A DNA stretch of 64,000 bases from Solirubrobacter pauli. Its GTDB lineage: Bacteria > Actinomycetota > Thermoleophilia > Solirubrobacterales > Solirubrobacteraceae. The notes under the pieces are model-generated. The model was not told the DNA's origin, did not search any database, and saw nothing but the letters and a program-made list of their open reading frames with translations. A program made the position numbers and the translations under genes. The DNA lies in NCBI RefSeq assembly GCF_003633755.1, contig NZ_RBIL01000001.1, forward strand, positions 2,651,426-2,715,425. The letters run 5' to 3'. Below, one piece after another: positions 63,039 through 64,000 of this stretch; position 1 is the first letter of the stretch, and each line of letters begins with the position of its first letter.

Positions 63039-63057
63039 ACACGGAGCGTATGTTCGA
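63031..63057. promoter_or_regulatory. inverted repeat over the egtB start
   Basis: TCGAACATAC (63031-63040) and GTATGTTCGA (63048-63057) are perfect 10-base arms with a 7-base spacer. The first arm includes the egtB ATG and next codons. It could be an operator or a hairpin that hides the start codon in mRNA. Confidence 0.55.
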
Positions 63058-63075
63058 TTGAGGACGCCGAGTGTC

Positions 63076-64000
63076 CTAAATCAGCCGGCCGAACCAGCGG
63101 AGCGAGAGTCCGCCGGCCGCGATGAGCAGGAAGATCGCGCCTCCGGCGAAGAACGCGGTCACCTCTTCCTTCTCGGTGCGCGAGGAGAGCCGCGTGCCCA
63201 AGTTGGCGTAGATCTCCTTGACCTTGTCCGCCTCGGCGGCCTCGTACTGGCGGCCGCCGGACACGCGCGCGATCTCCTTGAGCGTCTCGGTGTCGGGCGG
63301 GACCTGCACGCGCTGCAGGAAGCCGAAGGAGTCGCGCAGCTCGACTTCGCCGGCGGGCGTGCCGAGCGCGATCGCGTAGATCGGGATCCGGGCGCGTCCG
63401 GCCTCGCGCGCGACGTCCACGGGGTCACGCGTGCCCGACGTGTTCTTGCCGTCGGAGAGCAGGACGATCACGGACGGCAGTCGGCGCAGGCCGCTGCCGT
63501 CGGCGTTCGGGACCGGCGTGCGCGCGGCGCCGAGCCCGCGCTCGAGCCCGTCGCCCATCGCCGTGCCGCCCTCGGCCACGAGCTGGTCCAGCGCGCCTTT
63601 CATCTGCGCGCGGTCGGTCGTCGGCGCGACGCGCTGCTCGGCGTAGTCGCTGAAGGTGACGAGGCCGAGCCGGAACGTCGGCGGGACGCGCGTCGTCAGC
63701 GTCTTGGCCGCCTCGATGGCCGCGGTCAGCCGGTCCGGGCTCACGTCGGTGGCGTTCATCGAGCCGCTGACGTCCGTGACCATGATGATGTTCGCCGCGC
63801 GCTGCGGCGCCGCGATCGTCCGCTGCGGCCGCGCGAGCGCGACGACCAGCGCGGCGAGCGCGAGCAGCAGCAGGAACGGCGGCAGATGCCGCCGCCAGCC
63901 GGGCCGCGCCGCGACCAGGTTGGGCACGAGCGCGGGGTTCGCCCACGCCGTCGACTCGCGCCGGCGGCGCCGCTGCAGCGACCCGTACGCGAGCACCGCC
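63076..64000 (-). CDS. BatA-like VWA-domain membrane protein, 5' end cut by window
   Basis: The frame ends at 63076 (TAG) and runs on past 64000 without a clear start, so the N-terminus is missing. It has TM near residues 38-58 (PPFLLLLALAALVVALARPQ), a von Willebrand A domain (about 68-255) with MIDAS in DVSGSMNATD plus SDGKNTSGT and TMGDGL-type third site (GGTAMGDGLERG), and a C-terminal TM (FFAGGAIFLLIAAGGLSLRW). This arrangement fits BatA/YfbK-like proteins encoded with MoxR ATPases, expected just outside the window. Confidence 0.88.
   Translation of the reverse strand, partial: AVLAYGSLQRRRRRESTAWANPALVPNLVAARPGWRRHLPPFLLLLALAALVVALARPQRTIAAPQRAANIIMVTDVSGSMNATDVSPDRLTAAIEAAKTLTTRVPPTFRLGLVTFSDYAEQRVAPTTDRAQMKGALDQLVAEGGTAMGDGLERGLGAARTPVPNADGSGLRRLPSVIVLLSDGKNTSGTRDPVDVAREAGRARIPIYAIALGTPAGEVELRDSFGFLQRVQVPPDTETLKEIARVSGGRQYEAAEADKVKEIYANLGTRLSSRTEKEEVTAFFAGGAIFLLIAAGGLSLRWFGRLI

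Noticed and set aside
63031-63057. LexA/SOS box upstream of egtB
   Set aside because: The CGAAC and GTTCG halves are about 15 bases apart instead of 4, so this is not an actinobacterial SOS box.

Overview
The window is a stretch of bacterial chromosome with very high GC content (well above 65% by eye), dense gene packing, many 4-base stop/start overlaps (ATGA, GTGA, TTGA) and frequent GTG/TTG starts. The gene set points to an actinobacterium of the Thermoleophilia/Solirubrobacterales type: DUF5317, a long-form RmlA, a fused PafBC-type WYL regulator, SigG-type ECF factors, a two-gene egtBD ergothioneine set and many secreted proteins ending in basic Ala/Lys tails. This placement is an inference from family content, not from a marker gene. 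I see no rRNA, insertion sequence, integrase, prophage or CRISPR array. There is one tRNA, tRNA-Phe(GAA).

Layout. 1-6.0 kb (minus strand): a WD40-KAP P-loop NTPase cut by the window edge, rmlB, rmlD and a PucR-type regulator in a tight chain. 6.0-11.2 kb: a fatty-acid desaturase, an alpha/beta hydrolase, a response regulator with a 69-residue stand-alone HisKA protein, a fused PafBC-like regulator and a PPOX-fold protein. 11.2-11.55 kb: the only gene-free stretch above 300 bases, filled by nested inverted repeats. 11.5-21.5 kb: GntR/MFS pair, rmlA, an HD exoribonuclease, an SDR remnant, an EcsC protein, a hydrolase, an L,D-transpeptidase, RNase D, and a TetR/DHA2 efflux pair. 21.6-32.3 kb: a tiny ORF with its own hairpin terminator, then mostly cell-envelope and secreted proteins (beta-propeller lipoprotein-like, amidase, SGNH hydrolase, DUF3455, a 1105-residue secreted protein) plus two tandem ECF sigma factors. 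32.3-36.5 kb: an orphan ParB-like protein, LysR/SDR pair, DUF2000 and AraC.

36.5-43.8 kb holds the most unusual locus: a 1819-residue protein with an N-terminal AGNAAV leader motif of the kind found on effectors linked to extracellular contractile injection systems, a very long Ala-rich helical body, a glycine-rich hydrophobic region, a HELGH metallopeptidase site and a C-terminal CdiA-like toxin domain. It is followed at a GTGA overlap by three small unknown genes that are natural immunity or accessory candidates. 43.8-51.1 kb is an export cassette (FtsX-type permease, ABC ATPase, MMPL pump) divergent from a NarL-type two-component system.

51.1-64 kb: a secreted protein, tRNA-Phe, an MFS exporter, DUF5317, a small membrane peptide gene, a GGDEF-EAL protein, an M23 peptidase, an MrfA-type DNA-repair helicase, a DUF2867 protein divergent from a TetR regulator across a perfect operator-like palindrome, egtD-egtB for ergothioneine and a BatA-like VWA protein cut by the window edge. 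The general theme is envelope biogenesis, signal-controlled efflux and stress response rather than a single pathway.
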